Below, one piece after another: positions 1 through 11,402 of a stretch of DNA of 64,000 nt. Both the position numbers and the translations under genes were made by a program. The notes under the pieces were generated by a model. The model was not told the origin of the DNA. It searched no databases and was given only the letters and a program-made list of their open reading frames with translations. Each line of letters opens with the position of its first letter. Position 1 is the stretch's first letter. The stretch is from Echria macrotheca (lineage: Eukaryota; Ascomycota; Sordariomycetes; Sordariales; Schizotheciaceae). The DNA is taken from the NCBI GenBank assembly GCA_030411725.1, contig MU839839.1, positions 434,001 through 498,000 on the forward strand, read 5' to 3'.

Positions 1-542
1 GGACTTGGACGGCGGCGGCGGCGGCTCTCTGGAACGCCTCGGAGATGACGGAGGGGTGGATGCCCTTGCCGAGTAACCTGTCGGCGGCACCGAGGAGGCT
101 GCCGCAGATGACCACGACCGAGGTGGTGCCGTCGCCGGCTTCGACGTCCTGCGCATTTGACAGCTGTACCAACATCTTGGCGGTAGGGTGCATGACGGCC
201 ATGCTCTTGAGCATGGTGCTGCCGTCGTTGGTGATGATGGTCTCGCCCTTGCCGCTCCTGATCATCTTGTCCATACCCCGCGGCCCGAGCGATGTTCTGA
301 TGGCGTCGGCGACGGCTGCGAGGTTGTTAGTTGCTGTGTAAACTGGTAGTAGAGAGGTAGTGCATACCTCTAGCTGCCACGATGTTCGCTGACCGCACGG
401 CCAGCGGCTTCTCCTTGTCCTGTCGCAAGAGGTCAGTCAGGGGCGCCAAAGTGGTTCAAGCCGCGCTGTAGAAGCGCGCCACTCCACGTACTCTGAACGT
501 CGCATTTTGTCCGCCCACGGGCGCTGCAGCAGCGGTTGCCAT
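1..542 (-). CDS. CCT4: T-complex protein 1 subunit delta (CCT4), N-terminal part
   Basis: This is the N-terminal part of a subunit of the cytosolic chaperonin TRiC/CCT, which folds actin, tubulin and WD-repeat proteins in an ATP-driven ring. The gene runs off the left edge. I read exons 542-492, 419-368 and 315-1, all with GT-AG borders and frame kept. The protein starts MATAAAAPVGGQNATFR, then DKEKPLAVRSANIVAAR. Next come AVADAIRTSLGPRGMDKMI and, further on, GDGTTSVV, the group II chaperonin nucleotide-binding signatures. The wording matches CCT4 better than the other seven subunits. The start codon lies 495 bp from that of RPT1 on the other strand, so the two proteostasis genes probably share a promoter region. 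Confidence 0.9.
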
Positions 543-1037
543 GTTGGAAGCTCCGAAAGGTAACGGGTTTTTGTAGGAGTGTCGAAGCTTTCCGGCTTGT
601 TGTTGTTGAGCGACGGTTGTGGATTTGAATGCTTCAACAGGCAACGAAAGAGCTCCCCTCCAAAAGTGACGATACTGCACTGCGGGACAGGCAATTTTTT
701 GTTAGGTTTCTGCACTCCACCGCCGCTTAATGGCCCGTGCTGCCCGGTACGTACCCCGTGGAAGGTAGCGTTAGCAGGAGCTAGCCTTTTTTGGGCTGGC
801 GTGTTTTCAGCCTCGCAGAGCTCTGGGCATGCAAGGCAGCATGGATTACGGAGCAGCTTCCACCTGCCAACACTGTCCATCATCCCATCAAACTCACTCC
901 TTCCATCGTCACCATCTGCGCATCCCCCACCACAGCGAAAACCTACAAACACCCCGCGTCTCTACGGGCTACAGATACCTCGCACAAATTTAAATATCAG
1001 TTAGCGGCGGGATTCCACCCCCGCCATCACCGCGAAT
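543..1037. promoter_or_regulatory. Shared intergenic region between CCT4 and RPT1
   Basis: A 495-bp region lies between two divergent start codons and must hold the promoters and 5' leaders of both genes. I saw no convincing known proteasome or heat-shock element in it by eye. The stretch just before RPT1 is C/T-rich, as is usual for fungal leaders. Confidence 0.5.
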
Positions 1038-2538
1038 ATGGTACGCATCGCATCGCCGCCGCCCTCGAGGCATCTCCCACAGAGCGCTAACATCTGCCGT
1101 AGCCTTCGGCCACAGGTTCAAACTGGGAGAAGTACCGGAAAACCTTCGCCGATGACGAAATCGAGGAGAAGAAGATCACACCCCTTTCAGATGAGTGAGA
1201 CTCTCCCAAGGCACCGCAGCTAGGAGTCGACGCGACTGACATGGCGAAGAGACATCCAGGTTCTCAAGACATACGGCGCCGCGCCCTACCAAGCCGCCTT
1301 AAAGAAGCTCGAGCAGCAGATCAAGGAGAAGCAACAGAGCGTGGACGAGAAGATCGGCGTCAAGGTAACCCTCTCTTGGCTCGCGAACTGTCGACATGGC
1401 GGCTGACGGCTTGCTCCCCCTAACACAGGAATCAGACACCGGACTTGCCCCTCCCCATCTCTGGGATATAGCCGCCGATCGTCAGCGTATGCAGGAAGAG
1501 CAACCTCTTCAGGTAGCGCGGTGCACCAAGATCATACCCGACGAAAAGGACGAATCCAAGAGCAAATACGTTATCAATGTCAAACAGATTGCGAAATTTG
1601 TTGTTCAGTTGGGTGAGCGGGTCAGCCCGACAGATATCGAGGAGGGCATGCGGGTCGGTGTCGATCGGAACAAGTATCAGATTCTGCTCCCTCTGCCGCC
1701 AAAGATCGATGCGAGCGTCACCATGATGACGGTCGAGGAGAAGCCCGACGTTACATACGGCGATGTGGGTGGCTGCAAAGAGCAGGTTGAAAAGTTGCGC
1801 GAGGTTGTCGAGATGCCACTGCTGTCCCCAGAACGCTTTGGTAACCTGGGTATCGACCCTCCCAAGGGTGCTCTTCTCTACGGACCTCCCGGCACTGGAA
1901 AGACGCTCTGTGCCCGTGCGGTGGCCAACCGGACAGATGCAACCTTTATCCGCGTCATTGGAAGCGAGCTGGTGCAAAAGTATGTGGGCGAAGGCGCGAG
2001 GATGGTCCGTGAGCTCTTCGAAATGGCTCGAACGAAAAAGGCCTGCATCATCTTCTTCGACGAGATCGACGCTATCGGAGGAGCCCGTTTCGACGACGGC
2101 GCCGGTGGAGACAACGAAGTCCAAAGAACCATGCTGGAGCTCATCACGCAGTTGGACGGTTTTGACGCCCGAGGTAACATCAAGGTCATGTTCGCGACCA
2201 ACCGGCCCTCGACGCTGGACCCGGCGCTCATGAGGCCAGGCCGAATCGATCGCAAGATCGAGTTCTCCCTGCCCGACCTCGAGGGCCGCGCCAACATTCT
2301 GCGGATCCACGCCAAGAGCATGTCGGTCGAGCGCGACATCCGGTGGGAGCTCATCTCGCGCCTGTGCCCCAACGCAACGGGTGCTGAGCTGCGCAGCGTC
2401 TGCACCGAGGCGGGCATGTTCGCCATCCGGGCGCGGCGAAAGGTGGCCTCGGAGAAGGACTTTCTCAGCGCCGTTGACAAGGTCATCAAGGGGAACCTCA
2501 AGTTCAACTCGACGGCCGCGTACGCGCAATACAACTAA
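1038..2538 (+). CDS. RPT1: 26S proteasome regulatory subunit 7 (Rpt1 AAA ATPase)
   Basis: Rpt1 is one of six AAA ATPases in the base ring of the 19S proteasome cap, which unfolds ubiquitinated substrates and opens the 20S gate. Exons: 1038-1040, 1103-1194, 1250-1364 and 1429-2538, giving 439 residues, the usual length. The first coding exon holds only the ATG; the second then reads PSATGSNWEKYRK. Seen in the protein: an N-terminal coiled-coil stretch in exon 3, an OB-like region, Walker A GPPGTGKT (about 222-229), Walker B IIFFDEID (about 277-284), and the arginine-finger segment MRPGRIDRKIEF. The sequence ESDTGLAPPHLWD is characteristic of Rpt1. The last exon is one long uninterrupted frame. 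Confidence 0.95.
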
Positions 2539-3465
2539 TGAGGAAGGCGAAGGAAAGAGGGGGGATGGTTGTCATTTGTACAATCTGAATCTGTATGATA
2601 AAATCACCTCTAGATAGCGTTGCTGCCTTTGCAAGGCTGCTCCTCGGCGGCAGATAGGGCAGGCAGATAAGCAGCAAGAGCGTCTTTTTTTCGTTTCTGT
2701 TTTAGAGACAGACTAGAGTCCATGTGCTTGGTTTGAGAGTGACAAGTGTGAACGTCCGAGAGTTGGGAGCTTCAGCGTTTGCCATGTCAGATATCTAGGT
2801 CTCGCCCAGTCTTCAACTAACTAAACAGACTTGCTGGCATCAGTTCCATAACCCATAAACCGTATCTATGGCGCTGATATCCTGGCTCTGCATAGCTTTA
2901 CCACACAGTATTTATCCATCTTTTCTGTCTTGCCATATATTTGTTATTTATAAAACGGACGTGGCTCAGACGCTCGTGTCCATACCCGGATCGGGCATCC
3001 AAGAAGTATATACTATCTACAACTCGCTTTGTTTGGCGCCGACCGGTATCGATCATTCAGATCGCGCCGATTCTAGGCCCAGTGCGCAACTACGGCGCCC
3101 AAAACCTGGATTCTGCCTCCGCTTCCTTCTCCATCCCCAAAACTCGATAGGTATAAATATGTGTACACCCTCTTCAGTCTGGACAAGAAGAGGCTGGATG
3201 GTAGAGGACATACATCCTGCGTTCCAAGGGATCCCAGGATAAACCGACATTCCTGTGAGCCGTTCCTGTCCTCGGTCTCCTCAGTTGGGAACAAGATTCC
3301 ATGGCGTATCGGTGCTCGACTCGATCGATCCTCCCAGGGTTGCTGTAACACTTTGCGTTTCTCACGCGGCGTGGTACGCGATGGTTTGGCGAGCCGCATA
3401 CTCCAAAGGGGGTCAGCCGTGGCGTGGCCCCAATCCTGGAGTCGCGGCAAAGTACGATGAAATTC
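2539..3465. other. Intergenic, 3' regions of convergent genes
   Basis: This 927-bp stretch lies between the 3' ends of RPT1 and the Cys-rich gene on the other strand. It is AT-richer near 2570-2960, as expected for 3' UTR sequence. I see no gene, RNA or repeat in it. Confidence 0.6.
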
Positions 3466-4224
3466 TCAGCCCTCAGCTCTTGACATGAAGTCCAAGCATC
3501 CCAGACACACAATGTCGCCGTCAGGACCTCTCTCGACACAGCATCGACTGCATATCCACTCCCGATGTCCTCCCTTCCGCCATCCGTCTGACTCGCCGCG
3601 TCGTGGTACTTGGCTGCGTGGGCGAGCTACCGGGCTTGGGGGGCGCCGCCCAGGCCGCCACCCGAGGCACTCACGCATGCAGATGTCGCACGCTCGTTGG
3701 CCGCAACCCTCGCAGTCGGTAAACAATTCCAGGTCAGATATCTTGGCGGGCTTCCGGGAGCAGATATGGCAGCGCGCCATGAGATTCGCGGCCGAGGATG
3801 TGGTGGTGACGCGTACTGCTGGTTGTTGTAGTTGTTGACTGTCGAGGGTATTGTCGTCATGTTTGCTCCCGTCTGGTTGGTCCCGCGACGGCGAGGATCC
3901 CAGCCGCATCTCGCGGTCCTCGCCATTCTCCTTCTCTTCATCGACGTGTATTCTCTGTCTCTTGATTGACCGGAAAGGTATTATCTTCCGCTTGAGGGGG
4001 GAGGACCGCTGCTGATCGAAAGGGACGCTGAGGGGCGTGATGGCGAGGTGGGTGCTCGGGGGCTCCGACGTTGGCCTGTCGACAAGATGGTCTGGAAGAA
4101 GGATTGGCGATTTCGCGAGGCTCTCGGCGTACAGAGAGATTTGTGGTGTCGTGATGTCGAAATCGTCCCGTGCCCGCTTCTTGCACGACAACACGGTCGG
4201 CATTTCTTGGGCAACAGACGGCAT
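3466..4224 (-). CDS. Hypothetical Cys-rich (zinc-binding?) protein
   Basis: This is a single-exon frame of 252 residues that I do not recognise as a named family. The first 140 residues are polar and low-complexity, with a basic patch (LKRKIIPFRSIKRQRI) that could be a nuclear localisation signal. The C-terminal third carries a cluster of CxxC pairs: CHIC, then CEGC with RACDICMREC, then WICSRCC and VCLGC. These resemble the paired ligands of RING, PHD or FYVE fingers, but spacing alone does not settle which. The likely start is the first Met; a second Met (MPTVLSCKKRARDDFD) seven residues later is equally plausible. A nuclear zinc-binding role is inference only. Confidence 0.6.
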   Translation of the reverse strand: MPSVAQEMPTVLSCKKRARDDFDITTPQISLYAESLAKSPILLPDHLVDRPTSEPPSTHLAITPLSVPFDQQRSSPLKRKIIPFRSIKRQRIHVDEEKENGEDREMRLGSSPSRDQPDGSKHDDNTLDSQQLQQPAVRVTTTSSAANLMARCHICSRKPAKISDLELFTDCEGCGQRACDICMRECLGWRPGRRPPSPVARPRSQVPRRGESDGWRKGGHREWICSRCCVERGPDGDIVCLGCLDFMSRAEG

Positions 4225-5333
4225 GGTGCCGATCGCGGCTCAAGAAAAAGGTTTGGCAACGCGTTGGGCGTACTGCCCCGACGGATTGTACGCCAGAACG
4301 ACACAAACAAACAGCGACCGTTGCTGACCGAAGGTAGGAGGCGTTGGAAGACGACAATGGAAGAGTGTAGTCGTCAAGGGAAGCGAGGGAGTTGGAGGGT
4401 GAAAGCTGACTACAAAAAGGCAACTACCAAAGTTGGTAACCCTGTTCGCCTGTTAGAGTTGTTCCCAGGCCCTGTCGCTGGGCGCTGGGGCCATCCTGCC
4501 AACCTGCCAGTGCCCAGACATGTCCCACCGTGGGTCGGGCGCCGAACGGGCAGCTTGTCGGATAGGGCCTCCTCGCTAGTTGCTCTAGAACAGCGAATCC
4601 AAGTGTCAGGCACGACAGCTGGTTATGTGTGTCCACGAAGCGATGCTGCAGAGAGATTAATGAATTCGTTGCAGGGCTGAGATTAAGGTACAGATATCTG
4701 CTGCCCAGCTTTCCCCATGACCTCAGATTACGGAACACGCACGCTACACAGTAGACAGAGGGCCGCGACATATTCTGGGTCAGTCTCAGTAGCTGCCGCG
4801 TCAGTCCCAGCTGTCTCCTGCCGAACTAGTGTAGAGCTCCTAAATTCGTTATTTCCGGGGTGCGTTTGCACTTGTTAGTCGTCGAGACTACATAAGCGAT
4901 GATGTCGAGAGATACGATATCGGCCTAGCATCTGGCATGATTCTATCTTCATCCCGACATCAGCGACGTCGCATGTCTAGCGTGTGGCGAGTGAATGACC
5001 GAATGTTGGTTTTGGTAATGCATGTATTGCATCTCGATCATCCATCCAGTGTGGCAGAGTGAGGTCGTGGCATGTTTGCGTTTGTTCTTTGGTTTGGGAG
5101 TGACGGATTGGGGATGGGGGACCATCACGTGGGGGCTAATTAACTAACGGCCAGAAAGCCGCCCCACCCGGTCGCTGTTCATCTTCGAACTTTCTCCTCA
5201 TCACTCCCGCGTCAACCCGTCTCGTCTCGCATGAGTCTCGACACCCTGAACCTCCCCAACAGCCCGTCATCCATCAACGAAAGCCGCCCATTGAGAGAAT
5301 CGTGTCGACTATCCCCGATATCGACATCGAGAT
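4225..5333. promoter_or_regulatory. Divergent intergenic region before SF3B6
   Basis: This 1.1-kb region lies between two divergent genes. A C/T-rich stretch from about 5190 to 5330, directly before the SF3B6 start, looks like its 5' leader. I found no RNA gene or repeat in the rest. Confidence 0.5.
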
Positions 5334-6015
5334 ATGAGTCGCGCCAACAAACTTGGCCCGGAGGTAAATCGGTGAGTCCCACAACCTCGCGCCTTTCCTC
5401 CCTCTGTGTCCAGGTCCCCACCGCGCCACTGCAACCTACAACACCTCTCGGCAGCCGTCTCTCATATACCTTCCGTCTCTCGATCGCGTGGGTCGCGTTT
5501 CGTTGCTAACCATTGCAATCATGGACAGAGCTTTGTTCGTAAAGAATCTAAGGTACGTTGAGGCCGCGACTCGCTGACGAATCGTCCCGCGCCCATGACT
5601 AACCCGCGATAGCTACAACGTAACTCCCGAGGAGCTGTTCGACCTGTTCGGAAAGTACGGGCCCATCCGGTATGTTCGCCCTCGGCGCCCTTCTTTTCCG
5701 GGATCAACATCGCTGACACCCTCGCAGACAGGTTCGACAAGGTATCACGACCAATACCAAGGGCACCGCCTTCGTCGTCTATGAAGACGTGATGGATGCA
5801 AAACAGGCGTGCGACAAGCTGAACGGGTTTAACTTTCAGAACCGTTACCTTGTCGGTATGTTTTGATTGCTGGATATCCCCCGGACGCTCCGGTCTCTAA
5901 CCCACGTGCCACAGTACTCTATCATCAGCCCGAGAAGATGGCCAAGACGAAAGAGGACCTCGAGGCCCGGAAGGAGAATTTAGAACGCATCAAGAAACAG
6001 CACGGTATCGATTGA
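5334..6015 (+). CDS. SF3B6: Splicing factor 3B subunit 6 (p14), U2 snRNP
   Basis: This small RRM protein of the U2 snRNP sits next to the branch-point adenosine and binds SF3B1. Five exons: 5334-5371, 5529-5552, 5613-5669, 5728-5855 and 5915-6015, giving 115 residues with every splice in frame. Exon 1 gives MSRANKLGPEVNR; the RRM follows with ALFVKNLSYNVTPEEL (RNP2) and KGTAFVVYEDV (RNP1), then the p14-typical NRYLVVLYHQPEKM and a Lys/Glu-rich tail ending KKQHGID. Length and order fit human and fungal p14 closely. The second exon is only 24 nt. Five exons over 0.7 kb make this the most intron-dense gene in the window. Confidence 0.93.
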
Positions 6016-7481
6016 CAGTTAGACGGGCCTGCGGACAGCCTTCCGAGTCAACCCCGATTGTCTGGAGGCCCGTCTATCTCAAAACATTCTTCACCTCCCT
6101 CCAAAACAAAGGCGGCGCCGGCCCTAGTGCCGAAACCAAAGTCGCCTGTCAAGAAGATCCGGCCGGAGACGACCGGGCACACGCGGAGCTCGATGCCCCA
6201 CTTCGTCCGCAAACTTCTTCCCACCGTGCCCGAGTGCGCTTAAACGACTTCATTGCTATCCCAATCTGACAATTTTGGAGTGTATCAGTGACGACGTGGG
6301 CGCCCAGGACGGCGGCGGAGTCCCTCGTGGTTCAACCTGGCTCTCTCTCCACTCATGAACCACGCCAACAGTATTCTATTCGTTCTTTTCGGGGGTTTCA
6401 CTTTCTTCCAGTTATGGAGTCTGGAAGGGATAGGCTGCTGGGTTTGCGGGTTTGACGGTATTGGTTTTGAGCATTCGGCTGCAAAAGGGGGCGGACTTGG
6501 CAACGTCCCCCGGAATATCCAGGCCTGTCGGCCGACAAGAGACCATCTGCTTTTCGTGGGAATGGCTCACGACAGTAACTCGAGCATTATGCTAGAATGC
6601 CACAATGGGCAGAATGCTATTTGACGTTGACCTTGCGTGTCCCGCTCTTGGCGGTCGATGTCCCAGATTCGCGGAACCGTCAGGGTCCGTGGGGTGATGA
6701 CCCTCCCCTCGCCACTGATTACCCAACGGGTTCGTAGCATGTGTGCAACGACTACCACGAACTTTGAAGGGAAAGCGTGATGGCAACACGTGTTAGATAC
6801 CTGTTGTGGAACGGTGAGTGTAGTGCCGGAGACCAGCCATCTTTTTCCCGCCAGAACCTTTTCCTCAGGCGCGATATTGCAGCAGATTATAGCGCGTATA
6901 GTTAACGGTCCGGTGCGGGCGGCAGCCAGTGCAACGATTGTGGGACAAGTCGAAGGCCGCCGGGGCCAGCCAATGGGGATTGTCTCAGAAGGCTCTCGGC
7001 TGCGCAGCGCTCGGCTGCATGCAAATGACCGCTGCATCGCCTCTGCACCTCCACTCGTCCTCCCTTGACCTTATGACAAGTGCTCGCGCCCAGAGTCCAG
7101 AGTTCCAGAAACTCTCTCCAGGCACCACCGCGTGTTTTGCTGGACTCTTGGCCGGGTCCCATCTGCGGTGTTGTGTCTTTTTCTTCTGACTCTTTTTCTC
7201 TTCTCTCCTTTAATAACGTTGGTCGAATTTCCCTGCAGCCAATCGCCAAGCTAGAGACGTAGCGTCCAACCTAGCAGCGACGAAACACCAGCCGGCCCTA
7301 CGACCTCGTCACCACCTGACGGGTCCACACTGACGGACGACTGAAACATATTTGGGCAAACAGACTCTCACCTTTTCCCTCTCGGTACATCTGCCTCTCG
7401 ATACCTCTTCCCGAAGCAAGGTCGATATCGGACAAGGAAAACCTGCAGGACCGCGAGCTCAAGAACGAGCGCCACTTGTAA
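6016..7481. other. Intergenic region, 3' UTR of SF3B6 and leader of the next gene
   Basis: This 1.47-kb stretch has several short open frames on both strands, but none has fungal-like composition, conserved motifs or matching splice sites. From about 7180 to 7480 it is C/T-rich, like a 5' leader. I see nothing else. Confidence 0.5.
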
Positions 7482-8794
7482 ATGCCACCGCCAAACAACG
7501 TCGGTTCGCCTGGTCTCTTCGCCGATTCATTCGCAGCCCGAGATGCCGTTGTTCCCAAGGCCTTTGCCGCGGTAGCACCAGTCCTACCCGTCCACGGCGT
7601 CGTCGGCATCGACCAGCCAGCTCCCGATCCGACCAACCCCGATATCCCCCTCCTTACCGTCACCATGACACCCTCTCCGACGACGGCGGCCGATGCCGCA
7701 ATAGCCACGGCCACGGGCTCCCCAGGCGATTCCAACCCGACCGAATGCCGCCTTCTGGGCTCGTTTGCGATTCTCGTACAGCTCGCGCTCGGGGCGCTGG
7801 CCATGCTGTCGCTGGTCTATAAGCGGTGGCGGGAACGGCCACAACGGCCGGTCAAGATCTGGTTCTTCGATGTCTCCAAGCAGGTGTTTGGCAGCGTGTT
7901 GGTACACGTGGCCAACGTCTTCATGTCGATGCTCACCAGCGGTCGGTTCTCGATCAAGGTCATGCCGGAGACGGTGGCGACGGTGACAACGACGGGCGCC
8001 AAGCTGCTGCTGGGCAGAGGCGACTCTTATGTGCCGAACCCATGCTCGTTCTATCTGCTCAATCTGGCCATCGATGTGAGTATATTCTGGCGGTGTTTCT
8101 CGGGTAGAGTGCTAACGTGGTTAAGACAACACTCGGCATCCCCATCCTTATCATCATCGTGAGGTTGACGACCAAACTGGTGGCAGTGACCCCGTTTGGC
8201 AAGCCGGTGGAGTCGATCCAGAGCGGCAACTATGGCCATCCGCCCAACGCGTGGTGGTGGCTGAAGCAGAGCTTTATCTACTTTTGCGGGCTCATGGGCA
8301 TGAAGATTTGTGTTCTCATCATCTTCATGTTGTTTCCTTGGTTGTCGCGTGTTGGCGACTGGGCGCTTGGGTGGACCGAGGGCAACGAGAAGCTGCAGAT
8401 CATCTTCGTCATGATGCTCTTCCCCCTGATCATGAACGCGATGCAGTACTACATCATCGACTCGTATATCAAACTGCAAGATGCGGCCTCGGATACAGCT
8501 TCGTCCAACGATGAGGAAGGCAGGAACGAGACGGTTGTCTACGGCGAGATTTCGGGGTCAGACTCGGAGGAGAGCGATGGGGAGGACGAGGACGGCAGGA
8601 AACACGTCCATAGTCAACATGTCCATGGTCGGAACGTACGGTTAGCTAGGAGAGATTCGTCGAGAAGCCCGCCACTTCGAGATGACGAATACGACCCGAA
8701 CGTGGATGGGGACAGCCAGACGGTGGTTGGGAGCAGCGCAAGTCGAGATTCGCGCAGGGGTCCGCTACCTAAAGAGCTGCTCCCTCGCGAGTAG
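7482..8794 (+). CDS. STIMATE/TMEM110-like vacuolar membrane protein
   Basis: This multi-pass membrane protein has two exons (7482-8075 and 8126-8794) and 420 residues. A Ser/Thr/Pro-rich N-terminus of about 80 residues precedes the first membrane segment (LLGSFAILVQLALGALAML). A conserved block VKIWFFDVSKQVFG...HVANVFMSML follows, then NPCSFYLLNLAID, a segment rich in Ile (LGIPILIIIV), WWWLKQSFIYFCGLMGMK and a last hydrophobic pair. The tail is acidic and serine-rich (GSDSEESDGEDEDG). This order matches the STIMATE family, which includes yeast Ypl162c of the vacuole membrane and human STIMATE at ER-plasma membrane contacts. The family assignment is from recalled motifs; the exact function in fungi is not established. 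Confidence 0.8.
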
Positions 8795-9286
8795 ATCAGA
8801 TTGTGGACTCGGGTTGGCCTAGTCTCGGGCTTGGTTGCAGACAGCCTTGGGGCTATTGTATATAAGTTGTTTTGTCGACATTGGGCATTGCATGGGTTCA
8901 TATCTCTCGTTGATTTTCAACCTGGACTCATACGGATGCATCCATACACGCACGCGGGTCGGCAGGTGGGATGGAGTTGGAAGGTTATCGGTTCATAGTG
9001 TTTAGTGTTTTTTGGTAACCCCAGCTTGGGGGTGGTTGGCATTGGCAGACTAGATGGTAGGAATAAGATGAAAAGGGATCTTGATGTCTGATGTCTGTGT
9101 CTCAGTGATAACGTGGTCAACGACAAGCTTAGGGGCACACCCATCCAGCACCTAGAGTTACTTTAAGTAGTCGGTCCCAGGAGCGAAAAAAAGTAATCCA
9201 TATGCCGAATGAAACAAACCTAATGTTCAGAAGCGGAATATTAATTACCTGGGGTAAAGATGTGAAGGAAAAATTTGCGACAAAGG
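8795..9286. other. Intergenic region before the small-RNA array
   Basis: This is AT-richer sequence downstream of the STIMATE-like gene, with the 3' UTR presumably in the first 200 bp. I see no gene. The first array-related motif (a box-B-like sequence) begins at 9289. Confidence 0.5.
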
Positions 9287-9490
9287 TTGACTCGAATGTC
9301 CATCCTCCCGTCACTCCGAGCCCATCACTGTTTTACGCCAATTCCAACATGGCCATGCACCCTCCAAGCACTGGCCAAGGGTGGGGAAGACTGGTCGCGC
9401 TGGTTCCGGCAGCTTGGGAGCTACCGGGAGGATGCAAAAAGAGAGGAGCCCGGGTGGAGAAGAGCGGATATCTGTTCAACGACACCAAAA

Positions 9491-9555
9491 AGCGAAGGGC
9501 CACCCGAAGGGGACATTGTAATGGAATCAATTGCTTCAGTTGAGCTACTTCGCTG
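9491..9555 (-). ncRNA. Small-RNA-like unit 1
   Basis: The arms CAGCGAAG (9555 down) and CTTCGCT (ending 9491) close a 65-nt unit. The TATA-like TATAT is at 9579-9583, 24-25 nt upstream on the minus strand. The T-run (A-run on plus) at 9487-9491 has only five bases. The best B-box-like match is at 9289-9298 (CATTCGAGTC on minus), 189 bp past the terminator and so further than usual. The interior is short, with a GAAG/CTTC pairing option. This is the leftmost and one of the more diverged members. Confidence 0.6.
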
Positions 9556-9975
9556 AAAGAGTGGCTCAGAAATTGAGATATATGCCTGGATTGGTGAACG
9601 AGTGCGCGGAGGTTTCCGTGTGGCGTTGTTAGGCAGATCCGTACCCCTGTCTTTGATATTGACTTCATTGCTTCATCGACTTTCAGGTTTGTGTCCTTGG
9701 TTTCCCAGACCGCACAAGGATTTGTGGAATGTTTTGTTTTTCGCATGTGCTCTCTTGATTGAGGAGTTGTTTTGGTGCCAAAAAAATACCATAAAAGTGA
9801 CAAGAGGACGAATCGACCGCACACCTTCCAACAGCCTGACCAACAGAACAGAGCTGTGTTCTCACAGCACCATGCACCCTTCCCACCACCTACACCCAGC
9901 TTGACGGGGAGGGAGGAATGCTTCCCCCAGTGGCACTGCCGCCGTGTGATTTGAAAGAAAAAAAATAATCAGAAA

Positions 9976-10073
9976 AGCGAAGGGTTCACTTGCAACGCCC
10001 TATCAACGTCCACGCCCACTGAGTGGGTTAGCGGGAATTCTAACACGTGGAACCTACTCTACCTACTTCGCTG
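9976..10073 (-). ncRNA. Small-RNA-like unit 2
   Basis: A 98-nt unit with perfect AGCGAAG/CTTCGCT arms. TATATA is at 10098-10103, and the A-run at 9958-9965 gives a T8 terminator on the minus strand. The B-box-like sequence at 9811-9820 reads GCGGTCGATT, 138 bp past the terminator. The interior has a six-pair stem TCCACG (10009-10014) with CGTGGA (10046-10051), enclosing a CCCAC/GTGGG hairpin. Confidence 0.72.
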
Positions 10074-10321
10074 TGAATTGATGCTGAGAAACTAACTTAT
10101 ATACCCGTGAAAATGTCCGTGCTTTGCAGCTAAAAAAAAAAAAAAGATTGGAAAGCTGCCGACGAGACGGGTCGACGGTGCGTCCTCCAGCGACCTCCAG
10201 CAACCTCCCCGACAGCACCATACCCTCTCCCAAACACCTATCGCCACCCTGGCGGATGCTTCGGACAGAACCGCTCCGAAGATCTTTGCGAGAAGAAAAA
10301 GAGAAAGAAAAAAATTAGAGA

Positions 10322-10434
10322 AGCGAAGGGTCCCTACAGCATTGACCACGAGCCCCCTTTCACCAGGGGCGTGAGGTCACGCCAGTCGGACCATAGATTG
10401 TAAGATTTTAAGTATGTACTAAGCTACTTCGCTG
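10322..10434 (-). ncRNA. Small-RNA-like unit 3
   Basis: A 113-nt unit with perfect closing arms. TATATA is at 10459-10464, the T7 terminator at 10308-10314, and the B-box-like CCGTCGACCC at 10169-10178 (130 bp past the terminator). The interior folds as GACC (10344-10347)/GGTC (10375-10378), ACG/CGT and CCCC/GGGG around a TTTCACCA loop. Units 4 and 5 share this loop wording with different stem bases. Confidence 0.74.
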
Positions 10435-10664
10435 AAAACCCTTCCTGGGAAACTAACATATATACCCCGTGAATGTCTGTGCTGAAGAGTGAAAAAAAGC
10501 TAAAGCTGCCGACAAGACGGGTCGACTGCACATCCTCTTAAATGCGCAAGGCTCTCTGCACTATCTATACTACAGCTTCCAGCATTGTTCACCGAAGATA
10601 ATGCCTCCAGCGCTTCGCCGGCCACCTCTCCAGCACGCAGTTTTGGAAGCAAAAAAAGATAAAA

Positions 10665-10787
10665 AGCGAAGGGTCCTCTCTATATTGACCGCCATCCCCT
10701 GTCACCAGGGACAATGGGCCATGGAAGACACTACTCGGAAGCATCTACCTTGGCAGACTGTCGGATGATAATTAAGCTACTTCGCTG
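10665..10787 (-). ncRNA. Small-RNA-like unit 4
   Basis: A 123-nt unit with perfect closing arms. TATATA is at 10812-10817, the T7 terminator at 10651-10657, and the B-box-like CAGTCGACCC at 10519-10528 (123 bp past the terminator). The interior has CCAT/ATGG and CCC/GGG around a TGTCACCA loop, related to unit 3 but with changed stem bases. Confidence 0.74.
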
Positions 10788-11007
10788 AGAATCCTCCATG
10801 GAAAACTAACCTATATACCCTTATCCTACCCGCACTAGTAAGAAAAGAAAAACAAAAAGCGCCGGGAGGATGGGTCGACCGCATATCCTCCCAAGCCTCA
10901 AGGCTCTCCATCTTCAACCTCGCCATACACCATTTATTCCCAACCTTATGGGGAAGACACCCACGACGCGCTGCTTTGAGGGGTTGGAATGAGGAAAAAA
11001 AGATAGA

Positions 11008-11175
11008 AGCGAAGGGTACCTTCCCAGTCCTGACCGTGTGCCCCGTTTCACCGGGAACGCAGCGGTCAGGCAGACAATATGGCAGATGTCAACGGGGAGA
11101 GAAGCATTCACTGCTGTGCTCTCTGTGTCTGGGATTGACACCAAAGATTGGAACTGGAACTCAGCTACTTCGCTG
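11008..11175 (-). ncRNA. Small-RNA-like unit 5 (longest)
   Basis: A 168-nt unit with perfect closing arms. TATATA is at 11200-11205, the T7 terminator at 10995-11001, and the B-box-like CGGTCGACCC at 10872-10881 (114 bp past the terminator). The interior has an eight-pair stem CCTGACCG (11029-11036) with CGGTCAGG (11063-11070), and inside it CCC/GGG around a GTTTCACC loop. The rest of the interior is unique to this unit. Confidence 0.74.
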
Positions 11176-11402
11176 GAGATTCACCCTGTAAAACTGACTT
11201 ATATACCGACGCATTGTCTGTGCTGAGTAGGAAAAAGAAAAAAAAGTGCCGAGCGCAAAGGTCGACCGCGTACCCTCCGGGAAGAGCACGACTACCATTC
11301 CAACAAAGCCATTTTACACATCCTTTCGAGGGAGGAAACCTGTGGGTAGGATGCCTGCCCTGGAGATTGCCGGGGAAGGGGATGGGGGATGAAAAAAATA
11401 GA

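Noticed and set aside
1432..2529. A 365-codon minus-strand frame across RPT1.
   Set aside because: It is the antisense shadow of the RPT1 exon, caused by codon bias.
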